From contig CAZABP010000034.1 of NCBI GenBank assembly GCA_964483245.1, positions 1 to 52,022 of the forward strand: 52,022 nucleotides of DNA, in the 5' to 3' direction. The DNA is from CAZABP01 sp964483245 (GTDB lineage: Bacteria; Planctomycetota; UBA1135; UBA2386). The notes beneath the pieces are model-generated. The model did no database searches. It was not told where the DNA came from and saw nothing but the letters and a program-made list of their open reading frames with translations. This document shows, piece after piece, positions 42,667 to 51,391 of the stretch (position 1 is its first letter; each line of letters opens with the position of its first letter). The position numbers and the translations under genes were made by a program.

Positions 42667-43281
42667 ATGCACTCAGGTCGACGAATACTCCTTGGTGCCG
42701 CGCTACTCGGTTGCTGCGTCACTGGGATCCTGCTCATTCAGTTGCGGAGCGAACCCACTCCGATAGCGCCAGCGCAGAGCGCGTCCACGTCAACGGAACC
42801 GACGGTATCACCCGAACCGGTCGCCGCGCATCCACGCGAAAGCGTCGTCGGTGCGCAGGAGGTGGAGCAGCAAGAGGCAGCGGATCCATCCACACTCGGC
42901 GCGGCCTTGGCAGAGAAACCCGCAGCGGCACCAGATCCAATCAGCGACTCGGGACGAATCGATGCAACGGTCTTGCCAGACCCCAGACTCGGCAAGGTCA
43001 TGCTCGTGGCGCAGAAGGGCGTAGCGAATGGCAAAGAGACCGGCAATGTACATTGGATGCCGGAAGCGCTGCTGAAGCTGATGACGGAGCGGCGGTATTG
43101 GTACCTCGGGCCACCTGCTGCCTGTCCTGCCTACAGGAACACACCGGATGTTCGGTACGTCGCGACGAGCTTGCCGGGATCCCAGGCAGAGCCTGCCGCC
43201 AAGGTCGTGTTCGAGGTGACTCGCAAGGAGTTTCCTCGCGCCTTCGAGAACTACAGCGTGACCAAGGCGACGTCGAAGTAG
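42667..43281 (+). CDS. Single-pass or exported protein in the repeat-bracketed segment
   Basis: The 204-residue protein has an N-terminal hydrophobic helix (ILLGAALLGCCVTGILLIQL), then a long low-complexity region rich in Pro, Ala and Glu to about residue 90, and a small C-terminal domain with DARTVLPDPRLGKVMLVAQKG-like sequence and WYLGPPAACPAYRNTP. Its base composition and codon use are visibly less GC-rich than the neighbours, with more A/T at third positions, which fits recent arrival. It has no recognised family. A 7-bp hairpin follows the stop. Confidence 0.65.
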   Translation: MHSGRRILLGAALLGCCVTGILLIQLRSEPTPIAPAQSASTSTEPTVSPEPVAAHPRESVVGAQEVEQQEAADPSTLGAALAEKPAAAPDPISDSGRIDATVLPDPRLGKVMLVAQKGVANGKETGNVHWMPEALLKLMTERRYWYLGPPAACPAYRNTPDVRYVATSLPGSQAEPAAKVVFEVTRKEFPRAFENYSVTKATSK

Positions 43282-43304
43282 CGTGCCGTTAGCCCGGCGG
43301 CACG
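43282..43304 (+). terminator. Hairpin after the accessory gene
   Basis: CGTGCCG and CGGCACG flank a 9-base loop directly after the stop codon of the 42667 gene. There is no T-run. The rest of the stretch to 43524 contains only the right-hand repeat copy and no gene that I can support. Confidence 0.4.
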
Positions 43305-43393
43305 ACCCAATGCAGCAGGGTCCCCGCCCACCCGCAGGATCCAGCCCTTCAGCTCCTCAGCGATCACCGTCTTCGCGGTAGCTGTCAGCGATC

Positions 43394-43437
43394 GCGTCGA
43401 CCTGAACCTGCTGCTCGAGGAGCCGGACGCGGATTGA
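43394..43437 (+). repeat. 44-bp direct repeat, right copy
   Basis: This near-perfect copy of the end of the small gene (one C for T change) is not preceded by the rest of that gene. It therefore looks like the far boundary of an inserted segment or the remnant of a partial duplication. Confidence 0.8.
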
Positions 43438-43524
43438 GCGGCTCTGCGCGTCTCGACGCGCAGGCGCAGTCCGTCTTTCGCGCCCGTAGCGAACCGCGGC
43501 GTACGGGTCTTCGTTCCGGCACCG

Positions 43525-44457
43525 GTGCGCTTCTCCGTTTCTCTGGCCCTCGTCGCCACGGCGCTGCCTGCGCAGGAACTTGCCTGGCTGAGTGAGCGAC
43601 AAGGCGAAGACGGACGCTGGCATGCGGCCGACCCACCTGCGTCGAGCGCGGCAGACTTCCGGGTCACGGTCTGGATGTGTCTCGCGATCCTCGGCGATGG
43701 TTCGACGCTCGACACGGGTCCCTTCGCGAACGCGCTGTCCCGCGGAATCGATTGGCTGTTGAAGCAGCAGGATCCCAAGGGCCGGCTGGGACTGCGCACC
43801 GAACCGGACTGGCTGCTCGACCACGTCATGGCGTGCTACGCGCTGGCGGAGGCGGTGCGGCTCTCCCAGTCTGCAGCAGCGGCGCGCCTCGAAGCGCCGC
43901 TTTGCAATGCGGTCACCGCCCTGATCGATGCGGTGTCGAGCACGAGGCCTCCCGTCGGAATCGAACCACGGCTCTGGTGCGAGATGCTGGCAGATGAACT
44001 GCACGAGCTCGAGTTCGAGGCCCTTGCTCTGAAGTTCCCTGTCCTGCGCGATCTGAGGGCTGCCGAGCTCGAGTCGACCTCGCGTGCGCTACCCGCTCTG
44101 GAGCCGAGAACGCGCACGGAGTGCGCGGCGGAACTGCTAAGACAGGTGATCTCCGGACGTCCGACCGTCGCCGAGGCATTCCGCGAACTCTGGCCCGAGG
44201 ATCCGCGAACCGACCCGTGGACCGTGTTCTACGTGCTCGCTGCGGCGTACCGGCTGGGCGGCAGATGCTGGAAGCACATCAGCAATGACCATGGCCACAC
44301 CCTGGGACGATCTCAGGAACCCGCCGCAGGATGTACATGGCCGCCGGCGGGGAGCTTCGGCACCGAACACGGACGCATCGGCACGTCCGCGGCCTGCATG
44401 CTCTCCAGTGAGATCTACTACAGGTACTCCTGGTTGCACGTCGTGGATCCGCGCTGA
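43525..44457 (+). CDS. Exported protein with prenyltransferase/squalene-cyclase-like repeats
   Basis: The 310-residue product starts at GTG 43525 with a signal peptide (ALVATALPAQ). Residues 20-40 read LAWLSERQGEDGRWHA and 75-90 GIDWLLKQQDPKGRLG, the W...QxxDGxW pattern of alpha/alpha-toroid repeats in prenyltransferases and squalene cyclases. The C-terminal GSFGTEHGRIGTSAACMLSSEIYYRY is a closing repeat of that fold. The DxDD acid motif is absent, so cyclase activity is doubtful; a binding role is likelier. Codon use is also less GC-rich than the neighbours. It lies just right of the right-hand repeat copy. Confidence 0.75.
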   Translation: MRFSVSLALVATALPAQELAWLSERQGEDGRWHAADPPASSAADFRVTVWMCLAILGDGSTLDTGPFANALSRGIDWLLKQQDPKGRLGLRTEPDWLLDHVMACYALAEAVRLSQSAAAARLEAPLCNAVTALIDAVSSTRPPVGIEPRLWCEMLADELHELEFEALALKFPVLRDLRAAELESTSRALPALEPRTRTECAAELLRQVISGRPTVAEAFRELWPEDPRTDPWTVFYVLAAAYRLGGRCWKHISNDHGHTLGRSQEPAAGCTWPPAGSFGTEHGRIGTSAACMLSSEIYYRYSWLHVVDPR

Positions 44458-44465
44458 CGCCCCCC

Positions 44466-45260
44466 TCACGCGCCGTGCATCACAAGATCCCGCGCGTCGT
44501 AGACCGGCCCCTGCTGACAACACCGCGAGTACGGCCACCCGCCATACCGCTCCGGCACGACGCGCACGCTGCAGCCGTTGCAGACCCCGTACCCACACGC
44601 CATGTAGGTCTCCAGACTGAGCCAGCAGCGCAGCCCGCGGGCGGCGCACAGCTCCGCAACGGCGTGCATCATCGGATCCGGACCACAGCAGAAGACCGCC
44701 GCATCCCGCTCGATCTCGCCGCGCTCGAGCAGCCGCGCCAGCAGCGCCGTCACCAGGCCGTGAAACCCGTCGCTGCCGTCGTCGGTCGAGGTCCAGATCC
44801 GCGCCAACCCCTCGAAGTCCTCGCGCCCGGCCAGCGCATCGCGCGTGCGCCCACCGAACACGAGCCGCAGCGGCGTCGCACCGCGCGCGCACCGTTCTCG
44901 CGCGAGCAGCAGGAACGGTGCCAGGCCGACGCCGCCGGCGACGCAGACGGGATCCTGCACCTCGTCGGGGAACCAGCGCCCGAGCGGGCCGGTCAGCCAG
45001 ATCCCGTCACCGTTGCGCAGCTCACCGAGCGCGCGCGTTCCGGGTCCCACCGGCTTGACCAGGAACGCACCGATCGTGCCATCGTCGCCGCGGTCGTACA
45101 GCGAGAACGGCCGCGGCAGCAGCACCGGCCAGCGCTGCTCGCTGCGCAGCATGTAGAACTGCCCCGGCCGCGTCGGCGCGATCGGCCCGTCGACGTCGAG
45201 CGCGAAGCTGCCGCCGCTGAGCTCACGGTGACGGAGGACGCGGTGGAGCCTGGTCTGCAT
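44466..45260 (-). CDS. pyrK: Dihydroorotate dehydrogenase electron-transfer subunit-like (PyrK)
   Basis: The 264-residue ferredoxin-reductase-like protein has the FAD loop RPFSL (50-54), the nucleotide site AGGVGLAPFL (108-117), and a C-terminal cysteine set ACGYGVCNGCSVR with Cys222, Cys227 and Cys230, plus CCQQGPV (247-248), which form the PyrK [2Fe-2S] site. In PyrDB-PyrK enzymes it passes electrons from dihydroorotate dehydrogenase to NAD. The catalytic PyrD is not in the window, so the partner is elsewhere or differs. The ATG at 45260 is preferred; an earlier ATG at 45278 is also in frame. Confidence 0.86.
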   Translation of the reverse strand: MQTRLHRVLRHRELSGGSFALDVDGPIAPTRPGQFYMLRSEQRWPVLLPRPFSLYDRGDDGTIGAFLVKPVGPGTRALGELRNGDGIWLTGPLGRWFPDEVQDPVCVAGGVGLAPFLLLARERCARGATPLRLVFGGRTRDALAGREDFEGLARIWTSTDDGSDGFHGLVTALLARLLERGEIERDAAVFCCGPDPMMHAVAELCAARGLRCWLSLETYMACGYGVCNGCSVRVVPERYGGWPYSRCCQQGPVYDARDLVMHGA

Positions 45261-45348
45261 CGGCCGGCGCGGAACCATAGCGCCGGCGACGCGCCGCGGG
45301 CCTCGCAGGTTGCCCGCGATCTCTGCCGGCGGATACACAGCACCCCGC

Positions 45349-45957
45349 ATGGATCTCTCGCTCGCGACCTGGATCGTGGTGCCGGCCCTCGGCGGGCTGA
45401 TCGGCTGGCTGACGAACCTGCTCGCGGTGCGGATGATCTTCCGCCCATTCGAACCGCGCCGGTTCCTCGGCATCCGGGTGCAGGGCCTGATCGGGCGCCG
45501 CCAGCGCGAGCTGGCCGAGAGCATCGGCCGCGTCGTCGGCGACCATCTGCTGCAACATCAGGACGTGGTGCGCGCGCTCGAGACGCTCGAGCTGGAGGAA
45601 CTCCTGGCCGGGATCCTCGAGCAGGGACTCGCGGAGAAGGTCCAGGAGCTGCGCGGCCTGCCGCTGATCGGCGGCTTCCTGACCGACGAGCGCGTGCTGC
45701 AGATCCGCGACAAGCTGGTGCGCGGGGTCCTGGCACACCGCGATGCGATCTTCACGGCGTTCGAGACGGCGATCGAACGCGGCCTCGACGTGCGCCGGAT
45801 CGTGACCGAGAAGGTCGCCGCGTTCCCGGTCCCGCGCCTGGAGCAGCTCGTGCTCGAGGTCGCGCGCCGCGAGCTGCGCGCGATCGAGTTTCTCGGCGGT
45901 CTGCTCGGCGTCCTGATCGGGCTGGCCCAGGTGGCGCTGCTGGGCGTGCTGGGATGA
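45349..45957 (+). CDS. DUF445 family membrane protein
   Basis: The 202-residue protein has one N-terminal hydrophobic helix (WIVVPALGGLIGWLTNLLAV), the DUF445 signature WLTNLLAVRMIFRPFEP, then charged helices and a second hydrophobic C-terminus (LLGVLIGLAQVALLGV). The family is of unknown function, often linked to envelope. The ATG at 45349 is picked because it starts the domain; an upstream in-frame ATG at 45310 would add 13 residues with no merit. It is divergent from the PyrK-like gene by 88 bp. Confidence 0.85.
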   Translation: MDLSLATWIVVPALGGLIGWLTNLLAVRMIFRPFEPRRFLGIRVQGLIGRRQRELAESIGRVVGDHLLQHQDVVRALETLELEELLAGILEQGLAEKVQELRGLPLIGGFLTDERVLQIRDKLVRGVLAHRDAIFTAFETAIERGLDVRRIVTEKVAAFPVPRLEQLVLEVARRELRAIEFLGGLLGVLIGLAQVALLGVLG

Positions 45958-45997
45958 CGCGTTACGTTCTCCGCCCCGGCGTCCTATCCGGCCCGCC

Positions 45998-47143
45998 ATG
46001 ACCGCCCGCCTGCCGACGATCCTGCTCCTCACTGCCGCGGCCCTGCCGGCCCAGGAACTGCCGACCCCGTTCCGCAAGCCGGACATCCTGATCGAGCTGT
46101 CGCCGGAGCTGATGCGCGAGTTCCGCACGATGCGCACGCTGGTCGAGAACCCGCCGCCTGGCACGAAGGTCGAGCTGGATGCCGAGGGGCGCGAGGTCTC
46201 GACCGATCCGGAATGGGAGAACGCCCGCCGCCGCACGCTGAGCGCGCTGCCGACGATGGCGGGAACGGTCGGCTACGTGTTCCACCAGAGCGCGAATCCC
46301 GAAGACCGCGCGGTCGCGGGGTATGCGCTGTTCTTCCTCGAGGACCTGCCGCGCTCGGTCGAATACACGACGCTGTTCGCCGGGGAACCGGTCTACGAGA
46401 TCCGCCAGCGCGGCCTCGCGCGCGCGATCAAGTTCCTCGACGTGCAGCTGCGCAAGGAGGAGAACGGCCAGCCGGTGTTCCAGCTCGACGTCGAGCCGTT
46501 CCTCGCGATGTTGAAGAGCGAGGTCGTCCGCGACGACACGTTGAGCCTGTGGTTCCTGGCGCGCCTCGCCGAGATCCGCCCGTCGCTGCGCCCGACATTG
46601 CTGCTCGGCGCGAAGGCGGAGCTGCAGCGCGTGTTCGCCGAGAACGACCGCGAACGCATGCCGTATGCGAACGACCTGCTGATGCGCCTGGACCCTCAGG
46701 CCGACGACCGCGCGGTCGTGCGCGAGGACGCGACGGCGAAGGAGCGCCTCGCGTGGCTCGCGGCCGTCGACTACACGCTGTTCCCGCCGATCCGCCGGCT
46801 CGGCGACGGCTTGTACGAGCTGCACGCCAGCAAGGACCGCGACGAGATCGTCACGCTCGGCCGCGAGGCGCTGCGCACCGACGCCCTCGGCGTGACCGTG
46901 CACGGCAAGCTCGGCGGCGGGCAGCTCTACCGCGGCTACCGGCTCGCGCGCGTGCCGGCGCCGTTCGACAAGCTCGGGCTGCCGCGCGACGCGATCGTGA
47001 CCAGCATCAATGGGCAGCCGGTCGCGACGGCACAGGAGCTGCTGGCGCTGATCGAGCAGGTGCTGCGGAGCACCGACGCGCTGCTGGTCGAGTTCGTCGC
47101 CGACGGCCGGCGCAAGGCGATCGAGTACCGCATCCGACCTTGA
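45998..47143 (+). CDS. Exported protein with C-terminal PDZ-like domain
   Basis: The 381-residue product has a signal peptide (AAALPAQEL), a helical body with VFHQSANPEDRAVAGYALFF and repeated charged helices, and at the end GLPRDAIVTSINGQPVATAQE, which is the carboxylate-binding loop style of PDZ domains as in GspC and HtrA. It may bind a peptide end of a partner. There is no protease triad. Its last codons overlap the ABC-F start (TTGA). Function unknown. Confidence 0.72.
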   Translation: MTARLPTILLLTAAALPAQELPTPFRKPDILIELSPELMREFRTMRTLVENPPPGTKVELDAEGREVSTDPEWENARRRTLSALPTMAGTVGYVFHQSANPEDRAVAGYALFFLEDLPRSVEYTTLFAGEPVYEIRQRGLARAIKFLDVQLRKEENGQPVFQLDVEPFLAMLKSEVVRDDTLSLWFLARLAEIRPSLRPTLLLGAKAELQRVFAENDRERMPYANDLLMRLDPQADDRAVVREDATAKERLAWLAAVDYTLFPPIRRLGDGLYELHASKDRDEIVTLGREALRTDALGVTVHGKLGGGQLYRGYRLARVPAPFDKLGLPRDAIVTSINGQPVATAQELLALIEQVLRSTDALLVEFVADGRRKAIEYRIRP

Positions 47144-49017
47144 CCCTGCTGACCTGCCAGCGGATCGAGCGCAGCTTCGGCGAGCTCCAGGTCCTCGACG
47201 GCGCGAGCCTGCGCATCGACGAGAAGGACCGGATCGGGATCGTCGGCGACAACGGCGCCGGCAAGACGACGCTGCTGCGGATCCTGGCCGGCACCGACGA
47301 GCCGGACCGCGGCGAGCGGATCCCGCGCCGCGGCTTGCGCGTCGCGTATGCGGCGCAGATCCCGGAGTTCGCGCCGGGTCGCACGCTGCTCGAGATCGTG
47401 CACGACGGCGACGGGTCGTTCCCGGCCCTCGCGGAGCGCGTGCGCGCGCTCGAGGCGCGGCTCGCCGAGCAGCCGGACGACGCAGCGGCGATCACCGACT
47501 ACGGCGAGGCGCAGGCGGCGTTCGAAGCCGGCGGCGGTTGGCACCGGCGCAACCTGTGCGAGCGCGTGCTCGGCGGCGTCGGCTTCGCGCCCGCCGACTT
47601 CGACAAGCCGGCGCGCGTGCTGTCCGGCGGCGAGAAGTCACGCCTCGCGCTGGCGGCGTTGATGACGTCGCCGGCCGACCTGCTGCTGCTCGACGAACCG
47701 ACCAACCACCTCGACCTGCCGGGGATCCAGTTCCTCGAGGAGTTCGTGCAGGGCTACCCGGGCGCGGTCGTCGTGGTCAGCCACGACCGGACGTTCCTGG
47801 ACGCCGTCGTGCGCATCGTCGCCGAGGTCGACGACGGCAAGGTCACGACGTTCCGCGGCAACTGGTCGGCCTGGCAGCAGCAGAAGGACCACGCGCTGCT
47901 GGCCGCAGCGCGCGCCTACAAGTCGCAGCAGGAGTTCGTGCAGAAGGAGATCGACTACATCCGCCGCAACATGGCCGGCCGGATGACCCGGCAGGCGCAG
48001 GGACGCCTCAAGCGACTCCAGCGGCTCGAGCTGATCACGCGCCCGCGCGAATCGCGCGCGCGGATGCGGCTGCGGTTCGGCGGCGGCCGCGGGCTCGGTG
48101 GGCAGTCGGTGCTGAGCGCCGAGGGGCTCACCGCGACGCTGCCGGATGGGCGGGTGCTGCTGCAGCGCGCGGAGCTGCGAGTGTTCCACGGCGAGACGAT
48201 CGGGATCGTCGGGCCCAACGGCGCCGGCAAGAGCACGTTGCTGCGCATGCTGGCCGGGGAGCTGGCGCCGGCGGCCGGACAGATCGAGCGGGCGCACGGG
48301 ATGCGGATCGGATTCTTCCGCCAGGAGATGCAGGACCTGCCGCGGACCGGCTCGGTCATCGACGCGCTGCGCGCGCTCGACGTGACGGTGCCGGAAAAGG
48401 AGCTGCGCGACCACCTCGCGCTGTTCCTGTTCTGCGGCGACGACGTCGAGCGGCCGGTCGAAGGGCTCTCCGGCGGCGAGCAGCGCCGGCTCGCGCTGGC
48501 GCGGCTGACGCGAGCCGAGCACGACCTGCTGCTGCTGGACGAACCGACCAACCACCTGGACATCGCGGCGCGCGAAGGGCTCGAAGAAGCGCTGCTCGGC
48601 TTCTCCGGGACCTGCCTGGCGGTCAGCCACGACCGTGCGTTCCTCGCGCGCGTCACCGACCGGATCTGGCACGTCGGCGGCGGCGCACTGCGGTCGTTCC
48701 CGGACCTCGAGCGCTGCCTCGCGACGCTCGCGGCCGAACGCCGCCAGCGCGCGTCGGAGTCGAAGCCGTCCTCCGCACAGGAGCGGGACGACGCCGGCCG
48801 TCCGGGCGAGGCCGGCAGGATCCGCAATCCGTACCAGTTCGCGAAACTCGAGGAGCGGATCTTCAACCTCGAGGAGGAGCTCGGCACACTGCGCGCCGCG
48901 ATGACCGCGCCGGAGAACTACCAGGACGCCAGGCGGATGCAGGACCTGATCGCGCGCGAGCGCACGCTGCAGGACGAGCTGGCCGTCTGCTACGAGCGCT
49001 GGGAGAACTGGGCGTGA
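47140..49017 (+). CDS. ABC-F family ATPase (Uup/EttA-like)
   Basis: The 625-residue protein has two ABC domains without membrane helices. The first carries GDNGAGKTT (36-44), LSGGEKSRLALA and LLLLDEPTNHLD; the second carries GPNGAGKST, LSGGEQRRLALA and LLLLDEPTNHLD. The linker after the first domain is helical and basic (RMTRQAQGRLKRLQRLELI), and the C-terminus is an acidic/basic coiled coil like Uup. Such proteins act on ribosomes or DNA recombination. It starts at TTG 47140 in overlap with the preceding stop and is coupled to argS by GTGA. Confidence 0.92.
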   Translation: MTLLTCQRIERSFGELQVLDGASLRIDEKDRIGIVGDNGAGKTTLLRILAGTDEPDRGERIPRRGLRVAYAAQIPEFAPGRTLLEIVHDGDGSFPALAERVRALEARLAEQPDDAAAITDYGEAQAAFEAGGGWHRRNLCERVLGGVGFAPADFDKPARVLSGGEKSRLALAALMTSPADLLLLDEPTNHLDLPGIQFLEEFVQGYPGAVVVVSHDRTFLDAVVRIVAEVDDGKVTTFRGNWSAWQQQKDHALLAAARAYKSQQEFVQKEIDYIRRNMAGRMTRQAQGRLKRLQRLELITRPRESRARMRLRFGGGRGLGGQSVLSAEGLTATLPDGRVLLQRAELRVFHGETIGIVGPNGAGKSTLLRMLAGELAPAAGQIERAHGMRIGFFRQEMQDLPRTGSVIDALRALDVTVPEKELRDHLALFLFCGDDVERPVEGLSGGEQRRLALARLTRAEHDLLLLDEPTNHLDIAAREGLEEALLGFSGTCLAVSHDRAFLARVTDRIWHVGGGALRSFPDLERCLATLAAERRQRASESKPSSAQERDDAGRPGEAGRIRNPYQFAKLEERIFNLEEELGTLRAAMTAPENYQDARRMQDLIARERTLQDELAVCYERWENWA

Positions 49018-50720
49018 ACCTGCTCGCGCATCTGCAGCAGCGCCTGCGCACGCTATTCCCCGCGCTCGAGGGACCGCTGCCGCTGCAGCCGCCGAAGAAC
49101 CGCGAACACGGCGACCTCGCGCTCGGCTGCTTCACGTTGGCCAAGGCGCTCGGCAAGCCGCCGCCGGCGATCGCGGCCGAGATCGCGGCCGCGTTCACCG
49201 GCGACGACGTCGTCGAGCAGGCGACCGCCGCCGGGCCGTTCGTCAACTTCCGCTGGAACCGTGCTGCACTCGCGCGCGCCGTGGTCGGTGCGATCCTGCA
49301 GGACGAGCCTCCGTACGGTGCGGCGCCGCGCGCCGAGCGCAGCATCGTCATCGACTTCTCGTCGCCGAACATCGCCAAGCCGTTTCACCTGGGCCATCTG
49401 CGCTCGACGATGATCGGCGCCGCGTTGCGCCGGCTGCACCTGCACGCCGGTCACGACGTGCACGGGATCAACCACCTGGGCGACTGGGGCGCCCAGTTCG
49501 GCAAGATCATCACGGCATTCCTGCGCTGGGGGGACGAGCAGGCGCTGGCGCAGGACCCGATGCGCCATCTGTTCGAGATCTACGTTCGCTATGGCCGCGC
49601 GTCGAAAGACGACCCCGCGCTCGACGCGGAGAGCGCGGAGCACTTCCGCCGGCTCGAGGCCGGCGACGACAACGCGGAGCGCCGGCTGTGGCAGCGGCTG
49701 CGCGACGTCTCGCTCGCAGCGTTCGCCAAGGTCTACCGCCGGCTCGGCGTCGAGTTCGACCATGTCAGCGGCGAGAGCTTCTACGAGGACAAGATGGCGG
49801 ATGCGGTCGCACGCGTCCGCGCCGCCGGGATCCTGACCGAATCGGAAGGCGCCGAGGTGGTCGAGCTGCCTGGGATGCCGCCGTGCATCCTGCGCAAATC
49901 GGACGGCACGACGATCTACGCGACGCGCGACCTCGCGGCGATCTTCTGGCGCGCGGAGCAGTACGGCTTCGAGCGCGCGCTGTACGTCGTCGGCTCGGAG
50001 CAGAAGCTGCACTTCCGCCAGTTGGTCGGCGTGTTGCAGCGGCTCGATTCGCCGCTGGCGTCGCGGATCGAGCACATCGACTTCGGCCTCGTGCTGGCGC
50101 GCAACGACGAGTCCGGGCGGTGGGAGAAGTTCACGACGCGCGGCGGCAACGCGATCTTCCTCGAAGAGGTGCTCGACGAGGCCGTGGCGCGTGCCCGCAC
50201 CGTGATCCTGGAGAAGGCGAAGGTCCCCGCCGACGCGATCGACGCGACCGCCGAAGCGGTCGGCGTGTCCGCGATCGTGTTCAACGACCTGAAGAACTCG
50301 CGGATCAAGGACGTCAAGTTCGACTGGGATGCGATGTTGAGCTTCGACGGCGAGACCGGGCCGTACGTCCAGTACGCGGTCGCGCGCCTCGGCTCGATCT
50401 TGCGCAACGCGCAGGCGGAAGACATCGCGCTCGACGAGCCGGTCGACTGGGCGCTGCTGGCCGATGCCGACGGCGTGCTGCTGTCGATGCTCGAGTTCGG
50501 GCCGACGCTGCAGCGCGCGCTGGAACAGAGCGAGCCGAGCGCGCTGACCGGCCTGCTGCTGCGGATCGCCGGCGACATCCACGCGTACCTCCGCGACCAC
50601 CGCGTGCTGCAGACGGAACCACCGGTGCGGCGCGCACGGCTCGAGCTGGTCGCCGCCGCGCAGCGCCTGCTGCGCACCGGCCTCGGTCTGCTCGGCGTCG
50701 CGTGTCCCGAGCGCATGTAG
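49014..50720 (+). CDS. argS: Arginyl-tRNA synthetase
   Basis: The 568-residue class I synthetase charges tRNA-Arg. It shows the N-terminal Arg-tRNA synthetase domain, SSPNIAKPFHLGHLRSTMIG with the HIGH-type HLGH (125-128), the GxNHxGDWG motif (GINHLGDWGAQFGKI), and RWEKFTTRGGN where the family has KMSTRKG. The lysine of that last motif is a glycine, which departs from the usual form. GTG 49014 overlaps the ABC-F stop. It is a housekeeping gene in a run with the ABC-F and apt genes. Confidence 0.96.
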   Translation: MNLLAHLQQRLRTLFPALEGPLPLQPPKNREHGDLALGCFTLAKALGKPPPAIAAEIAAAFTGDDVVEQATAAGPFVNFRWNRAALARAVVGAILQDEPPYGAAPRAERSIVIDFSSPNIAKPFHLGHLRSTMIGAALRRLHLHAGHDVHGINHLGDWGAQFGKIITAFLRWGDEQALAQDPMRHLFEIYVRYGRASKDDPALDAESAEHFRRLEAGDDNAERRLWQRLRDVSLAAFAKVYRRLGVEFDHVSGESFYEDKMADAVARVRAAGILTESEGAEVVELPGMPPCILRKSDGTTIYATRDLAAIFWRAEQYGFERALYVVGSEQKLHFRQLVGVLQRLDSPLASRIEHIDFGLVLARNDESGRWEKFTTRGGNAIFLEEVLDEAVARARTVILEKAKVPADAIDATAEAVGVSAIVFNDLKNSRIKDVKFDWDAMLSFDGETGPYVQYAVARLGSILRNAQAEDIALDEPVDWALLADADGVLLSMLEFGPTLQRALEQSEPSALTGLLLRIAGDIHAYLRDHRVLQTEPPVRRARLELVAAAQRLLRTGLGLLGVACPERM

Positions 50721-50731
50721 AGAGCTCTCCG

Positions 50732-51247
50732 ATGAACATCGCCTCGTACCTGCGCGACGTCCCGGACTTCCCCAAGCCGGGCATCCTGTTCAAGGACATC
50801 ACGCCGCTGCTCGCCGAGCCGCGGGCGATGCAGCATGCGATCGACGCGCTGGCGCTGCTGGACTGGCGCGCGCCGGTGCAACGGGTCGCCGCGATCGAAT
50901 CGCGTGGGTTCCTGTTCGGCATGCCGCTCGCGCTGGCGCTCGGCGTGCCGTTCACGCCGATCCGCAAGCCGGGCAAGCTGCCGTGGCGCACGAAGTCGAT
51001 CGAGTACGCGCTCGAGTACGGCACCGACCAGTTGCAGATCCACGTCGACGGCGTCGGCGAAGGGGAGCAGGTGCTGCTGGTCGACGACCTGCTGGCGACC
51101 GGCGGCACGATGGCCGCGGCCGCGCACCTGGTCGAGAACCTCGGCGGCAAGGTCGTCGGCTGCGCGTTCGTCGTCGAGCTCTCGTTCCTGGGCGGCCGCG
51201 CGAAACTTCCCGGTCGCGACATCGGTGCCTTGGTGTCGATCGGTTGA
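50732..51247 (+). CDS. apt: Adenine phosphoribosyltransferase
   Basis: The 171-residue enzyme joins adenine and PRPP to make AMP. It has the PRPP-binding loop QVLLVDDLLATGGTMAAA and the N-terminal DFPKPGILFKDITPLL typical of APRT, and it is the usual length. It begins 11 bp after argS. A stem at 51307-51342 may help close its transcript. Confidence 0.96.
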   Translation: MNIASYLRDVPDFPKPGILFKDITPLLAEPRAMQHAIDALALLDWRAPVQRVAAIESRGFLFGMPLALALGVPFTPIRKPGKLPWRTKSIEYALEYGTDQLQIHVDGVGEGEQVLLVDDLLATGGTMAAAAHLVENLGGKVVGCAFVVELSFLGGRAKLPGRDIGALVSIG

Positions 51248-51289
51248 CGCCATGCGCAACGCCGTCCCGGAAAAAGATCGATCGGACGC

Positions 51290-51317
51290 TGAATTCCGAC
51301 ACTCGCGCGACCGATAA
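51290..51317 (+). promoter_or_regulatory. Possible sigma-28 promoter
   Basis: TGAA at 51290-51293 and ACCGATAA at 51310-51317 are 16 bases apart, close to the FliA consensus TAAA-N15-GCCGATAA. A sigma-28 promoter in front of a sigma-28-type gene would be autoregulatory. The match is imperfect, and the -10 overlaps a hairpin. Confidence 0.3.
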
Positions 51318-51342
51318 CTGGTCGCCCGACCTGGAGTCGGGC
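51307..51342 (+). terminator. Adjacent hairpins after apt
   Basis: GCGACC with GGTCGC (loop of 7) and GCCCGAC with GTCGGGC (loop of 5) sit back to back. They share a base or two and have no T-run, so they may terminate apt transcripts only weakly or fold as part of the next leader. Confidence 0.35.
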
Positions 51343-51391
51343 ACCTTGTCAGGTCGACATCCGCGGGTGGCGCGCTCCCTGGCGCCGGTCG

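Noticed and set aside
43251..43829. Minus-strand frame containing KTVIAEELKGWILRVGGDP
   Set aside because: The stretch looks protein-like, but it crosses the repeat copy and the start of the toroid gene and has no start or ribosome site. I could not support a gene.
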